DNA of 64,000 nt from Nannobrachium achirus (Eukaryota > Chordata > Actinopteri > Myctophiformes > Myctophidae): the NCBI GenBank assembly GCA_963921795.1, contig OY997657.1, positions 25,407,896 to 25,471,895 on the forward strand. The letters run 5' to 3'. A program made the position numbers and the translations under genes. Of this stretch, positions 1-11,803 are shown piece by piece (position 1 is the first letter of the stretch; the number at the start of each line of letters is the position of its first letter). The notes below the pieces were generated by a model, which was given only the letters and a program-made list of their open reading frames with translations, made no database searches and was not told the DNA's origin.

Positions 1-20
1 ACACACGTACTGTACAGGAG

Positions 21-714
21 GTCGTTGTCGCGTGGAAACCTTGTATGTCCAAAAAACGTTCGTTTTGTGTTTATCATTTTAAAGGACAACTTTGTTTTTT
101 TTTTACAACAATTGGGTTCATATTTTAGATAGTCATTAGAGAAAAGAAAAGATTAATTTTTCATTTACTTATTTCTATCGTTTTTGTGATTTTAAAGATT
201 GTGATTTGCATGCATGCCCCGAGGTTGGGGGCATGCATGCAAGTGGCTAAATATGTCTTTTTAGACACAATAAGCCCATTCCCAAGATGCACTCCAATCT
301 TTCATGGGCGGATGTGACTTATGGGGGCTGGTGTAAATAGTATCAAAGTATTGCCGGCTTATTGTGTCTAAAAAGACATATTTAGCCACTTGTACGCATG
401 CCCCCACCCAGTGAAATCAAAATACTAAAATCGCTAAAACAATAGAAAGCAGTAAATGAAAACGTTTTAACACTCATCTTTTCTTTTCTCTAATTAGAAT
501 CTAAAATATGAACCCTTGTTGTAAAAAACTAAAGTTGTCCTTTAAAAACTAATGAAAACAGCAGATCTACTGCGAGGCGTGTGCTTGCAGATTTGCTGTT
601 TTCACTAGTTTTGTGCGATAGTCTTGTATGGTGAAGCAGGGCTTTACTATACAGTACGATTAAACGTACACGTTTGAAACTTGGAGATATGAGGTTTCTG
701 CCCGACAGTGACGA
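21..714 (+). mobile_element. Family A MITE, copy 1, split by a nested TTAA element
   Basis: The left end reads GTCGTTGTCGCGTGGAAACC and the right end is the inverted form CCCGACAGTGACGAT, as in about 14 other copies in the window. The normal 260-bp body is interrupted at 83-541 by another element. A shortened hairpin module lies near 550-605. No transposase is encoded, so this is a non-autonomous DNA transposon of unassigned superfamily. Confidence 0.8.
83..541. mobile_element. Foldback MITE with TTAA target duplication (piggyBac-like)
   Basis: TTAA stands at 79-82 and again at 542-545. Between them lies a long inverted repeat starting AGGACAACTTT and ending AAAGTTGTCCT. The arms run about 200 bp each way with indels (for example GCAAGTGGCTAAATATGTC near 239 and its complement near 374), around a loop of roughly 75 bp. 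It interrupts family A copy 1, so it is the younger insertion. TTAA duplication is typical of piggyBac or Kolobok relatives; the family assignment is inference. Confidence 0.8.
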
Positions 715-1206
715 TAGAGTACATACAGCACACATACACGCACACACGCACAGTCCCAATTTAGTCCCAACACGCTCCAACACACAAATCACACAAATAA
801 ACTGTTCTAAACTGCAGCGCCAGACCCTCTGAAAGCCACATGCATTATGCACAAACATAGGGTGCAAAAATACATGCAGGTCTACTGCAGGCTATACAGT
901 AGAGCCACTTGAGAAGAATGCAACAAAATGGCAAGTGTCTGTAAAAAAAAAAGAAATAAATAAACTTCCTTTTCTTAGAAAACTCTAATAAATAAATAGT
1001 GGTCAAGTGAGTAAATGCTCCAATGATCCTGTACAGTGAAATGGATTAAACTAGCCGAGTTATTATCTTTTACGGGCCATTGTTACAGAGAAAGAACTTT
1101 GTATTGTATCGCTTCAGCAGTTCTTGTAATAGTATGTGTTTCTCTGTATTTCAGTGCTCAAGAGGGAGTTAAAAGAAAGAGGGGGGGAGACAGAACGAAT
1201 GGGCGG

Positions 1207-1271
<65 letters not shown>

Positions 1272-1737
1272 CTCAAGTGTTTCTTGTTATAGAGAACATT
1301 ATGCAAAAGCACACTGAGAGGCATGAAAGATCAAAGATAAGGGCTATAGGGCACGCACATTAAGAGTTATAACGAGAACCCTCAGCCATGCACTGTTTAA
1401 TTATTGAAACAAGAAACATCTTAGATATTTTAAAGAGCCTCTTGTAGTGTTGTTGCAAGGGAAACACGCCTGTAAAGATTTGAAAGAGGGTCGAGAGAGG
1501 ATTCCATCTATTTAAGGTGATAATTTGCATTATAGGTGCATGGATAATAGCTGTGTTGGATGTTATGTTTTCGAGGGACGAATGCCTTTCTTTTTCTAGT
1601 AAACTGAGATTCTACTAAATATTCTCTATAATCTAGCTAATCTAGTCTACACATCCTTCACCCTTATGCCAGTGGTATTTAACAGGGAATCGTTCCTATA
1701 CAATGCACAACCCAACAATCTCACTTAACTCTACTCG
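715..1737. other. Unassigned non-coding sequence with one (GA)n tract
   Basis: I see no gene. A 59-bp (GA)n tract lies at 1210-1268. The rest is AT-rich single-copy-looking sequence with no match to other parts of the window. Confidence 0.5.
1210..1268 (+). repeat. (GA)n microsatellite
   Basis: Uninterrupted GA dinucleotides; the Glu-Arg reading frames across it are artefacts. Confidence 0.95.
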
Positions 1738-1996
1738 TCGTCGTTGTCGGGTGGAAACCTTGTATGTCCAGGACCGTTCGTTGTGTATTTATCATTTTAA
1801 AAATGAACTAAACTAGTGACAACAGCAGATCTACAAGCACACAACACCTCGCACCGCGAGGCGCTGTGTGCTTGTAGATCGTCTGTTTTCACTACTTTTG
1901 TGCGACAGCCTTGTATGATGAAGCAGGGCTTTGCTTGGTGAAAAAACGTACAAACTAGAAACTTGGAGATACGAGGTTTCTGCCCGACAGTGACGT
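1738..1996 (+). mobile_element. Family A MITE, copy 2
   Basis: Begins TCGTCGTTGTCGGGTGGAAA and ends with the inverted GCCCGACAGTGACG. The middle holds the palindromic module (1818-1890), here with CCTCGCACCGCGAGG at its centre. Confidence 0.85.
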
Positions 1997-2684
1997 CATA
2001 ATACTTTTTGAATGTTTGGTGAAATGATCACATGAGGATGGCTTTCTAACATTGGATGATGTTAGAATGTTGCAGTTTAAGACTTTGGCAGTAACATACA
2101 TTAATGAGCAAATGGAAATCCATACATCACATAGTAAATAGCACTCAAGTGTATGTTCACATCGTGCGTCACTATTTCACTTTGTGGGGCTTTTAATGTA
2201 GTGTTATTTATTTATATTTATACACATTATCCTATGCCACTATTTCAATAGAGCTGTCAAACTAAGCATCTCAAGCATTCCTAATTGGAGTCTCGAAAAC
2301 ATTTCAAAGCGCAAGTGAAACAGTGCTTTTATACCGCGAAAGCCACACAAATCTCTCAGACTAATGTGGCAGCGGACCCCATGCGCAGCGAAACACTCTG
2401 AATATATGAAAGCACCTTTAAGTTCCATGATAGCCTCTTAGTATCAGCGCTGGGGGTCAGCACTCGGTCTCCTGCCTTTGAAAACCGATATGAATTTCAT
2501 GCATTTCGGCCATTAAGGGAGCCGGCCGGTCAGAGAGGGCCAAATGTTTTTTTCTGCGACCGAACGCGGAGGGAGGAAAGTAAGGAGGGTAAGGGCCACA
2601 TTAATCCATGTCAACGCCGGGCCAAATTATTTATCACCTTGTGCAAACAAACGGTGTCTTGGACAGCCTGTCGAAGGAGGGAGT
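1997..2684. other. Unassigned non-coding sequence
   Basis: No gene or repeat recognised. The stretch 2220-2680 is mixed in composition and not repeated elsewhere in the window. Confidence 0.4.
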
Positions 2685-3195
2685 CAGGGGCGTCACAAGG
2701 GGGGGGGGGGGGGACTGGGTTACTAGGGCCCAAGGTGGAGGGGGGTTAGGGATTATTTTATACTTTAGCTATTGAAAAATAGCAGATCAAGCTCAAGATA
2801 CAAGATACAAGCTCAAGCTTGTGCAAGCTTGTATATCTGCTATTTTTGAAAAGTCGTGTGCAAATCTTTGAATATATGTACTTTTAAGCAAACAGTTGTA
2901 ACTCAAACTTTGCTTCTGAGGGGTCCCTGGAACTAAATATTTTGAGATGGGGGTCTGTGGCCAAATACATATCATGTTGGGGGTCCTTCACATGAAAAAG
3001 TTTGAGCACCACTGACATGGAAACATATACAGGTTTTTCAAAAAACCTTAGAAGGATTTGAAACATTCGAGGGACTTTTCGCGATTTCTCAAAAATAGCA
3101 GATCTACAAGCTCGCAGCGCGCTGTGAGCTTGTATATCTGCTATTTTTCCAATAGTTAAAGTACCCAGGGCCCAGGATTTGGTGCGACACCCCTG
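2685..3195 (+). mobile_element. Family B hAT-like MITE, copy 1
   Basis: Left end CAGGGGCGTCACAAGG, right end TTGGTGCGACACCCCTG, an imperfect terminal inverted repeat of the CAGGG type seen in hAT elements. Two hairpin modules lie inside (about 2775-2855 and 3088-3152). Between them is a segment with GGGGTCC/GGACCCC phrases typical of another hAT MITE. A poly-G run follows the left TIR. A clean 8-bp target duplication is not visible here; only GGAGT is shared by the two flanks. Confidence 0.8.
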
Positions 3196-3555
3196 GGAGT
3201 GGGGGTGGGCGGTGGGGTGCATGTGGTACCGCGAGGGGCTGCCAGTGACGCTGCAGCCCTGACCCCCATCACTCTTCCTCTTATCTCCCCTCCTCTGCCC
3301 TCTGCTCATTACTCCTCACACAACGCATGCACCGGGGGGACCGAGTCACAGCACATCATGCAAAGCCTGCAACGACGTGGAGGTATAGAGAGAGAGGGAG
3401 AAAGAAGAAGGAAAGGCGACGTCGATGGATCCAGCCGCGTCCTTGTTTTAAGCCTACGGTGACATTTAGTTTTTTTTTTTTTTTTCAGTTTGAAGATGAT
3501 GTCATGATTTCGTTTTTCTCCATGTTGTTTTTTTAATTAGCCAGCCCTGGTGCGT
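3196..3555. other. Non-coding, pyrimidine-rich segment
   Basis: No gene. Contains a 17-bp poly-T run near 3470-3486; otherwise unassigned. Confidence 0.4.
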
Positions 3556-3802
3556 ATCGTCACCGTCGGGCAGAAACCTCGTATCTCCAAGTTTCACATT
3601 TGTACTTTTTTTTTTCGTAATGTAAAGCCCGCCTTCATCAAACAAGACTGTCTCGCAACACTAGTGAAAATGGCAGATCTACAAGCACACAACACCGCAA
3701 GGCGTTGTGTCGGCTATTTTCACTATTTTAAATCGTCTTCAAAACGATAAACACAAAACGAATAGTTTTGGACGTACAAGGTTTCCTCCCGACACCGACG
3801 AT
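3556..3802 (-). mobile_element. Family A MITE, copy 3 (reverse)
   Basis: Starts ATCGTCACCGTCGGGCAGAA and ends CCCGACACCGACGAT. The internal module is asymmetric: the right arm has lost several bases. Confidence 0.8.
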
Positions 3803-3895
3803 AATATACAGTAGTATACCTTCATGTGTGTCTAATTTATGTGCTAGTGTGTTTGCAAAACAGCATGTGGATTGAAGGGGAGGGGAGGAGTGGGA

Positions 3896-3922
3896 GTGTG
3901 TGTGTGTGTGTGTGTGTGTGTG
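3896..3922 (+). repeat. (TG)n microsatellite
   Basis: 13 TG units. Confidence 0.9.
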
Positions 3923-4079
3923 CGCACTGTGCATGTGTTCTCGGTGAGGTGGGGTTGAGGGGGTCGGGCCGGGAGGCAGGTTGCATCTGGACTCTGGGAA
4001 GTGGGCTGATCGGCCTCTCTCACCCACAGTCCAGACCTTAGAGCAAGCTGCCATACAAGCCTCAATCAATAACTAGTCC

Positions 4080-4300
4080 CCTGGCTGCCCCGAGCAAGCT
4101 GTTTGGAGAGTCAGAGTAGCATGGAATGGCCATTATTAAATTACTGGGACGGACACATTTAGAAGGCCATTGCATTAAGAGTGCAAGCTCTGCCAATTAG
4201 TGGATCAGCACATTAATAGCCCAGGATGAGACCTGCATCCGATCAGAGATTAGATGCACATTCAGCCTATAGTGACGTCATTTACTGGGGCACTGACTGC
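4080..4300. other. Candidate conserved non-coding block
   Basis: Single-copy, balanced sequence with several homeodomain-like TTAAT/ATTA cores (GCCATTATTAAATTACTGGG and others) and no coding potential. It resembles the conserved non-coding islands found around vertebrate developmental genes, but without alignment this is only an impression. Confidence 0.25.
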
Positions 4301-4721
4301 CAAAGCCTTATGTACAGTGAAATACATAACGCTTTGTATGGGAACAGCTGAACAATGCACAGACCTCCATTAATCATGAATGAAACCAAAAAAAGGCAAA
4401 AAATTAAAGATATTTGTGTGCCCTTCAGGCTTTTAGTTAATGTGTGTGCGTTCGTGCTTTCTATGTGAAACAGGCTTTCGCTGGGTGGGTATATTGCATA
4501 GTTCGTCGTTATCGGAATATTCATTTGGTTTAAACAGCACCCATTTCCAAGGGGTCTCTAGATTAGCCAGGATTTGCTCAAGACAAGGGATAGCCTAAAC
4601 TCTTTCCTTACATCCACTCTTTCTTCTGCTATATTTCCACCGAGCAATGAAAACATCTGCTAGTGTCATATTTCTGAAAGGCCTGTGGCATCGAGATTGA
4701 AAACACACCCACGTCACTATA

Positions 4722-5258
4722 TCATCGTTGTCGGGTGGAAACCTTGTAACTCCAAGTTTCAAATGTGTATGTTCTTTCGCAGAGTAAAGCCCTGCTTCAT
4801 CGCACAAGGCCGTCGCACAAAAGTTGTGAAAACAGCAGATTTACAAGCACACCACGCCTCGCGGTGCGAGGCGTTGTGTGCTTGTAGATCGGCTGTTTTC
4901 ACTAGTTTAAATCATTTTTGGAGCGGTGAAAGCGCTCCCAATGAACAGGTATGTCCGTGGGTATGTCTGTGGCTGGCTGGGTGGCTGGCTGGGTGGCTGG
5001 CTGGCCGTGTCCGTAGCCTGGCAATACCTTGAGTGGCCACACACAAAACACTAGTTAAAGGAGGGGCGCTGTTTTGTGCAGGCCAGGCACACTCACCACT
5101 CACTCACAGGCACAGTTTACACTCACTCACTCACTCACTCACATAGGGTACAGCTGCTCAAATTCACCGCTCCACTTCGAACCGAGGTTTGATTTTAAAA
5201 TGAAAAATGCAAAGCGAACGGTTTTGGACATACAAGGTTTTCACCCAACAACGACGAT
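4722..5258 (-). mobile_element. Family A MITE, copy 4, with a 267-bp insertion
   Basis: Left end TCATCGTTGTCGGGTGGAAA, right end CAACAACGACGAT. A full hairpin module lies at 4823-4903. Just after it the element is interrupted at about 4919-5185 by sequence bounded by GAGCGGTGAA and TTCACCGCTC. That sequence contains two short tandem repeats, (GGCTGGCTGGGT)n near 4970-5003 and (ACTC)n near 5095-5140. Confidence 0.75.
4919..5185. mobile_element. Small inverted-repeat insertion within family A copy 4
   Basis: Ends are GAGCGGTGAA and its inverse TTCACCGCTC. It interrupts a body that is continuous in sister copies. No ORF; superfamily unknown. Confidence 0.5.
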
Positions 5259-5614
5259 ATATAGGCCTATATATAGTAAAAAATATAGTTTAAAAAAAGG
5301 AATTTCAAAACGAGTAACTTTGAGTAATTCTTAGTTCAGTGATCTGCTTTAAGACCATCAAAACTCCAAATTATAAATACACAGCACGGGGAAAAGAATT
5401 CATCTCCATTACACACATAGGCTACTGTACATGTACTACGTTTTCTTTCTGGAGCAGCAGGATTGGTTTTAGCTGCGGGAGGATCACTCTTTCTTTCTCT
5501 CTCGCTCCCTTCCATGAAACAGATCTACTTATACCAACACACCTCCAAGTGAGAGGATTCAGCAGCAGCAGCCCCACCCCCACCCCTTCGCAAACATGTG
5601 CATTTTAAAACAAG

Positions 5615-5830
5615 CCCTTCCTTTCCGAGCTTGGCACATCATCAGGTCTTCTGAGCCCCGTTGGCGTATATTTTTAGAGCTTTTGTGAGCTTGTGTTTTT
5701 AATATGAATTATTCACCCCAGAGAGACTAGAGCCTCGGATGCCAGGCCTTGTTTTTTAAAGAGCGCCTCGTTTGCTCCTAATTTTATAGCCGGTCAGGCA
5801 GAAGTACATCGGCTAACCTGCGGGTCAGGC
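5615..5830. other. Candidate conserved non-coding block
   Basis: Single-copy, no coding signal, with AATATGAATTATTCA and similar AT-rich cores. Proposed only from composition and lack of repeats. Confidence 0.2.
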
Positions 5831-5883
5831 CGACAACTGGGAATTGCCATTTCCCCCTTTCGTTCTTGCAGTGCTGTACCAGC

Positions 5884-5934
5884 GCACACACAAGCACACA
5901 CACACACACACACAAGCGTGCACACACACACATA

Positions 5935-5969
<35 letters not shown>

Positions 5970-5984
5970 GCACACACACAGCGC
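5884..5984 (+). repeat. Imperfect (CA)n microsatellite
   Basis: CA tract with CAAG, CACG and CATAG interruptions, indicating age. Confidence 0.9.
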
Positions 5985-6197
5985 CTGAGTACATGCGGCG
6001 AGAGGTTACCGGTGCACCTGAACTATGGGGATGCCAACACCATTATTTCACTCTCATTTCAGGCTTTATGTCTCGCAGCACCACCCCCACCCCCGCCGCC
6101 AAGATCGACACCGCCGGCCCCACCACCACCACCACCACCTATACAGCGTTTTCCCACCTTTACACTTTAGCGCCCGCCCCTCCCTCTGATCCTGCCT

Positions 6198-6234
6198 GGG
6201 GGCCCCGTTTGCAACGATTGCAAACGGGGCCCCC
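6198..6234. repeat. Perfect 17-bp-arm hairpin, 3-nt loop
   Basis: GGGGGCCCCGTTTGCAA, then CGA, then the exact complement. It stands alone, not inside any recognised element. Confidence 0.85.
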
Positions 6235-6535
6235 GGTGTCTGCGCGCGTATCGATCAGGCTCTGTCCCGTTCGATTGGATCCCGTGTTCACCCACACAGA
6301 CACAGCATCCCCGCTTCACTTGTTAACCTGTGACCTTTTGGAATGTGCATCGCAACAGCACGCCAAGAGTATCTCTCGGCACCCGAGAAGTGGCGAGTAT
6401 TAGCTCGGTATGTGGTCAGCCGTTGGTGAGTGGGCGGATGCGTTTGCTCTGTGATCGTTTTAAAGTACATAATCGGTTTAAACGTTTAGGCCGTGTTTTC
6501 AAAAACATTAATACATTTTCTTTTTTTTCCCCGCA

Positions 6536-6605
6536 GGAAAATAGCCTATCTACAGGCTCACAATGCATCATACCGTGTTCAGAGCTTGTAGTTCATCTAT
6601 TTTCC
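6536..6605. repeat. Hairpin module outside any recognised host element
   Basis: GGAAAATAGCC... leads to ...CTATTTTCC. Arms include CTACAGGCTCACAATGC and a diverged partner. The flank GG/CC is inverted. The module is old, with several mismatches between the arms. Confidence 0.55.
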
Positions 6606-7481
6606 ACGGATTTATGTAAGGATTTAAAACTTTTCGACTATAATGATCCCAAAATATAGATCTCACTGGTTAGAGGTTTTGGATGTGAGCTCCATGTGTT
6701 CTGACAGTCATAATATCCTATGAAGCTTAAAATAATGTTTAGTTTTTTAGTCTTTTTTCTTCATCTATTAGAAATAGTACAGTGGCCGTACATAGCGTGT
6801 GGCTGTTCAAAATGGGACGATTTCTTGGCTTTGCGAAGTGCTGCTCGCAGCTTTGTGGAGAGCCGTGGTATGGCTGCTTGCAGCATTGTCGAGCACTGCT
6901 CATCCTATCGACTTCACAGTGCATTCTCTTGGGTCCTCGGCAATATACTCACCAAACGTGAAGTTGATCGGATGAACGGTTCTCGAGATGTGTGAATGGT
7001 CGACAGACAGACAGACAGACATACAAACAGACTCAGAGATTCAGTGAATGTATACTGCAGCTGGATTGAGGCAAAAGCTACGTATACGGCTTGAAAATAT
7101 CGCCTCACAACATCACAGGGCCATCAAAGAAAGGCCGTCAGTGTTTCACGGGCTGAAAACAACTCGCTTTGGAATGTTATCCTTAAAAAGCCGAGCGCTC
7201 TGCTTTTAGTCAGCAAACTGGCAGAGCCGGGTTTTTATCTGCAGGCTGATGAAATATTGAGGCCGTTTTGATTATGAATTCACCCTTTATCCCTTTTACC
7301 TCCTGTGACTTTGCAGAGATCTTACCCCATGACAGGGGTAAAGCACGCCTTCTCTCATATTCCCATTTCGCCATGTCTGCCACAGTTTTTCTGATATCCA
7401 ACCGCAGAAATGGGAGAAAAGCTCTCGGTTCTCGGCCCAAGACCCACACCTCAAATCCCACCCCTGCAACCCCTAATCACA
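6606..7481. other. Unassigned non-coding sequence
   Basis: No gene found. A (GACA)4 run sits near 7003-7020. Segment 7115-7330 is single-copy with AAATATTGAGGCCG and ATTATGAATTCACC, and could be conserved non-coding DNA. Confidence 0.35.
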
Positions 7482-7999
7482 CAGCCCGACCCACACCAAA
7501 TTCTGGGCCCTGGGTACAAGGATTCACTGCGGGCCCCCCATGAATGTTCTTCATAGTGGGAGGGGGTTTAACCCATTTAGACTGGGAATGCATTATTATG
7601 CATTATTCTGTGCTTTAACTATTGAAAAATAGCAGATATACAAGCTCACAGCGCGACACCGAGTGCCAGGCTGCGAGCTCATAGATCTGCTATTTTTGAA
7701 AAATCTTGTAGAATAATCAAGTCTTTGAATATTTCAAATCCTTCTAAGGTTTTTTGAAAAACCTATGTTTCCCATAAGCTAAATTTGAGTTACAAATGTT
7801 CGCTTAAAAAAGACATAATATTCAAAGAATTGCACACATTTTCACATCTTTTCAAAAATAGCAGTTCTACAAGCTCGCAGCGCGCTGTGAGCTTGTATAT
7901 CTGCTATTTTTCAATAGCTATTGCATAAAATAATTAAGGCTCCCTCCACCTTGGGCCCTAGTAACTCAGTCCCACTTTCCCCCCCTTGTGACGCCCCTG
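7482..7999 (-). mobile_element. Family B hAT-like MITE, copy 2 (reverse)
   Basis: Left end CAGCCCGACCCACACCAAAT corresponds to the family right end; right end is CCTTGTGACGCCCCTG. Two hairpin modules at about 7617-7697 and 7848-7915. The flanks share TCAC near the ends, not a perfect 8-bp duplication. Confidence 0.75.
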
Positions 8000-8291
8000 C
8001 TCACGTCCCTCAGCTTGTTTGCCGTTGGGGAGATTGATATAGCCACGGTCCTAACCTGTATGGTCAGTACGGGACGGAGCGATGCCTTGACGAGGTGAGA
8101 AGCGACCGCGTTGACTCACAACATGTTGGTATTGTACTCCGACAGCATCCCCCCCGCCCCCAAAACATGCGCTTAGTGGCTTGTATCTTTCATCCCGCCG
8201 AATCAAGCCCCGGTGAAATCTGATTGGCTAACATCACCTTCAGGCCACAGAGGGCTCTGTGGGACACTGCTGGTATCTGTCTGATACCAGC

Positions 8292-8405
<114 letters not shown>

Positions 8406-8537
8406 CCCAGTCTCCTCCCCAGCATCCTCCTCTGCTCAGTTCATCGACAGCCTGCTCGCAAGACAAACAACAGATTAGGATCCCTGTGAAAAAAAGGAGA
8501 AAAAAGGAAACAGCTCCTCTGCTGCTGCTGCTCGCTG

Positions 8538-8600
8538 CTGTCGGGCAGAAACCTTGTATCTCCATGTTTAAACTTTTTAGGGCTTTTGTGTTTTTTTAAT
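8538..8600 (-). mobile_element. Family A MITE fragment
   Basis: Only the end CTGTCGGGCAGAAACCTTGT and about 40 bp of interior remain. Confidence 0.55.
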
Positions 8601-8645
8601 GAATTTATTTTAAGGAGCTATAGTCAACTTTTCCATTGTAGGGCC

Positions 8646-8695
8646 GACACTTTGTTTACATCCTAGTCTATAGACTAGAATGTAAACAAAGTGTC
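8646..8695. repeat. Hairpin with 16-bp arms
   Basis: GACACTTTGTTTACAT and its inverse, with a second small palindrome CTAGTCTATAGACTAG at the centre. Confidence 0.7.
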
Positions 8696-8719
8696 CGTCT
8701 GATAATAGCCAAAATGATT

Positions 8720-9150
8720 ATTGTCTCCACCAGCCGAAGGCTGAGGGAGAGTATGTTTTCCCCTCCGTCCGTCCGTGTGTCCGTCCGTCCGTGCGTCCGT
8801 GCGTGCGTGTGTCCTCGCAGTTTGTGTGCAGCTAATCTCAGTCGCCGTTGGCCCGGTCGCTGCCAAAGTGAGCACACACATTCCCTGGATGCCAATCTAG
8901 AACCTCTGCCCCACATTTCTCAAATCAGCCTCATGGTGGCGCTATAACAGGCCGATTTGTGTGGCCTGGTTGTTACCAGCTAATCTCCGGCGCCGTTGGC
9001 CCGATCTCTGCCAAACTGAGCACACACACTCCCTGGATGCTAATTCAGAACCTCTGCCCCACATTTTTTAAATCAGCCTCATGGTGGCGCTATAACAGGC
9101 CGATTTGTGTGGCCTGGTGGAGACCTGTGCTCGGAAGAGCACTGCTTCTA
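8720..9150 (+). mobile_element. Family C repeat, short copy with internal duplication
   Basis: Starts TTGTCTCCACCAGCC and ends GGCCTGGTGGAGACC, followed by AGAGCACTGCTTCTA. After a (CCGT)n stretch the body carries two consecutive copies of a roughly 146-bp unit (GCTAATCTC...GGCCTGGT). No ORF. Probably a non-autonomous DNA element of unknown superfamily. Confidence 0.65.
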
Positions 9151-9267
9151 TTTTTATAATTATTTTCCGCTTTTTGTGGTCATTTTTGAATAGAAACACA
9201 TATATGAAGCTTATTTTTTTTATTTTAGCATCCGTTTTTCAAGAAAAGGTTGACTACAGCTCCTTTA

Positions 9268-10358
9268 ATTGTCTCCACCAGCCGAAGGCATGGGGGAGAT
9301 TATGTTTTCCCCTCCGTCCGTCCGTCCGTCCGTGCGTCCGTCCGTGCGTCCGTGCGTGTGTCCTCGCAGTTTGTGTGCACCTAATCTCAGTCGCCGTTGG
9401 CCCGGTCGCTGCCAAAGTGAGCACACACATTCCCTGGATGCCAATCTAGAACCTCTGCCCTAAATTATTCAAATGGCTCTTTTCTAGCGCCACCTAGTGG
9501 CCGATGTTCCCAAAACACATTTCTGTGCACTACTGTTACAGATTTTGTCCAAGAATCCTACAAATCGGTAGGCAGTATCTTGACAGTCATGTGATCGACA
9601 CAGATCTGTCAGATTTTGCATATTCCATCCAGATTGGCTAAGATTGGCTTCCAAAGTTTGTAGCATTGAGCCGTTATGAACAAAATGCCTCAAATCACAA
9701 ACGCAAAGTGCAATTATCATGAAATCGCACACACACGTTCCCACTAGGCCGAGGAAGAAATGCCACTTAAATGTTTTTAAATCAGCCTCATGTAAGCGCA
9801 CTCCCTAGAGGCTAAGGATAAACCTTTGCCCTGCATTTTTCACATCAGCCTTTTATAGCGCCACCTTTGGGCCTACTTATGTAAAACACATTTTTGGATA
9901 TTACTCCTTGAGATTTTATCCAAAAATCACGCAAATCGGTACACAGTATCTCTATAGTCATGTGATCAAGTTCGATCCGTTTGAAATTACATATTCCATC
10001 CTGATTGGCTAATATTAGCTTCCAAAGTTTGCAGGATTGCTCGGTTTTTGAACAAAATGCCTCAAATCATCAACGCAGCTTGCGATTACCGTGAAATTTG
10101 CCACACATATTCCCACTAGGTCAAGGAACAAATTCTACCTTTTTCACATTGGCCTGTTATAACGCCACCAGCAGGTAGACTTTAGCAAAACACATTTTTG
10201 GAACACAATGCTTCAAATCATGCATGCAGCGTCCGATTGCCATGAAAGATCTAAGGTGAAGAACATATGCCACCCTTTTTACATTGGCCTATTATACAGT
10301 AGCACCACCAGGACGCACGGCCTGGTGGAGACCTGTGCTCGGAAGAGCACTGCTTCTA
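9268..10358 (+). mobile_element. Family C repeat, longer copy
   Basis: Same ATTGTCTCCACCAGCC start and the same CTCGGAAGAGCACTGCTTCT end as the copy at 8720. Internally it repeats phrases such as CCCACTAGG, AAAACACATTTTTGGA and TCATGTGATC at roughly 300-bp spacing, so it is built of diverged tandem units. (CCGT)n lies at 9312-9360. Confidence 0.65.
9312..9360 (+). repeat. (CCGT)n-type short tandem repeat
   Basis: Repeated TCCG and TGCG units near the 5' end of family C. The same tract occurs at 8763-8812 and 15528-15565, so it belongs to the element. Confidence 0.85.
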
Positions 10359-10698
10359 GTTATTATATATTTTTGGGGAAAAGGAGGCGAGATATATCCA
10401 TTTCTCTGCAGCCAGGATGAACACCACAACGCAATGGGCAACGGAAGTCGCCGAATGTAGTATTCCTGCGAGGCATCATGGGAAATTGAGTTCCTTTGCT
10501 CACTCCAGGTCACTTTAAAAAAAAATATAGGCCTATTATTCATTTTCAAAATTAGTAGATCTAGAAGCTCTCAGCACGGCACCCGAGCTTGTGTATCTGC
10601 TATTTCTCAATAAATAAAGTATAAAATTATTTTAATTTTTTTCATTTCCTGAAAAGTAACATATTTCGGACATACAAGGTTTCCATCCGACAGTGGCG
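10359..10698. other. Mosaic of repeat pieces
   Basis: Contains a diverged hairpin module (about 10552-10610, AGTAGATCTAGAAGCTC...) and the right end of a family A element (10630-10698, ending CCGACAGTGG). The left part is unassigned. Confidence 0.5.
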
Positions 10699-11474
10699 TG
10701 CTGCTGCTGCTGCTGGCCCACATGGAAGCGTCCCAGATCTGCTGCTGGAGAGGAGGCGAGCGGAGCGGAGGAGAGCCTGCTGCTGGGCCGCCGGCCAAGG
10801 CTTGATCCCCAGTCCACTGGCGTCCTTCCAGCCCGGAGGAACCGACCCGCGAACGGGTGTTCTACCGCATGCAGAGTGGGACGCCAGGGCTCGTACACAT
10901 CCCCCCCACACTACGCACACTCCTCACACACACATATAACCCCCCCACCCCCCTCCCGAGGATGATAGATGCTGATGTCCGCTCCCCACAGCCGGGAGAG
11001 AGTATTAGACATCTGTATAATTGACTGAGGATGAGAGAGAGAAAAAGGAGAGAGAGAGAGAGAAAAAAAAAGGAATTGAGGGGGAGAGGAGTGTAGGGGA
11101 CGGAATGAACGTGTGTGCGTGCGTGTGTTTCAGAAAGTCAACTGGCTGATGTGTTTGTTTTGTGCGGGTTTTACTTGTTTCTTGAACGTTCCAAAAAATA
11201 GAAAAGAGAATGGAGTAGAAAGAGAGTAGAAAAAGAGAGACAGGTGCAGGAGGCACAGGGACACAGAGAGAGAGAGAGAGAGAGTGTGTGGGGGGATACT
11301 CAGTGGACACAGATGACACTGGCTTTCCCTTGGTGACGGTGCACCAACATCCATTCACACACATCACACATTTCCTCTCCAATTCTCTCATATGAGCCAC
11401 CGCTACACACATTTAGATGGAAAAGGCCCTACACCTCCAAACTATACCTTTTTCTTTTTGCGCCAGCATGTTGG

Positions 11475-11478
<4 letters not shown>
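10699..11478. other. Non-coding sequence with short GA tracts
   Basis: GA-rich patches lie at 11033-11075 and 11262-11284. ORFs on either strand are low-complexity; no gene supported. Confidence 0.4.

Positions 11479-11563
<85 letters not shown>
11479..11563 (+). repeat. (TG)n microsatellite
   Basis: Pure TG tract, about 42 units. Confidence 0.95.
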
Positions 11564-11564
<1 letters not shown>

Positions 11565-11587
11565 TGTGAGCATGCCTTACGACAATC

Positions 11588-11803
11588 CGTCGTTGTCGGG
11601 TGGAAACCTTGTATTTCCATAATCGTTCTTTTTATATTTATCATTTAAAAATGATTTAGACTAGCACACAACGCCTCGCACGTGTGCTTGTAGATCTGCT
11701 ATTTTCTCTAGTTTTGTGCAACACTTTTGTATGACTAGAGTTTTAATTTACCAAAAAAACATACACATTTGAAACTTGGAGATGCGAGGTTTCTGCCCGA
11801 CAA
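11588..11803 (+). mobile_element. Family A MITE, copy 7 (shortened hairpin)
   Basis: CGTCGTTGTCGGGTGGAAAC to TTCTGCCCGACAA. The module has lost its left outer arm, leaving CACACAACGCCTCGCACGTG. Confidence 0.75.
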
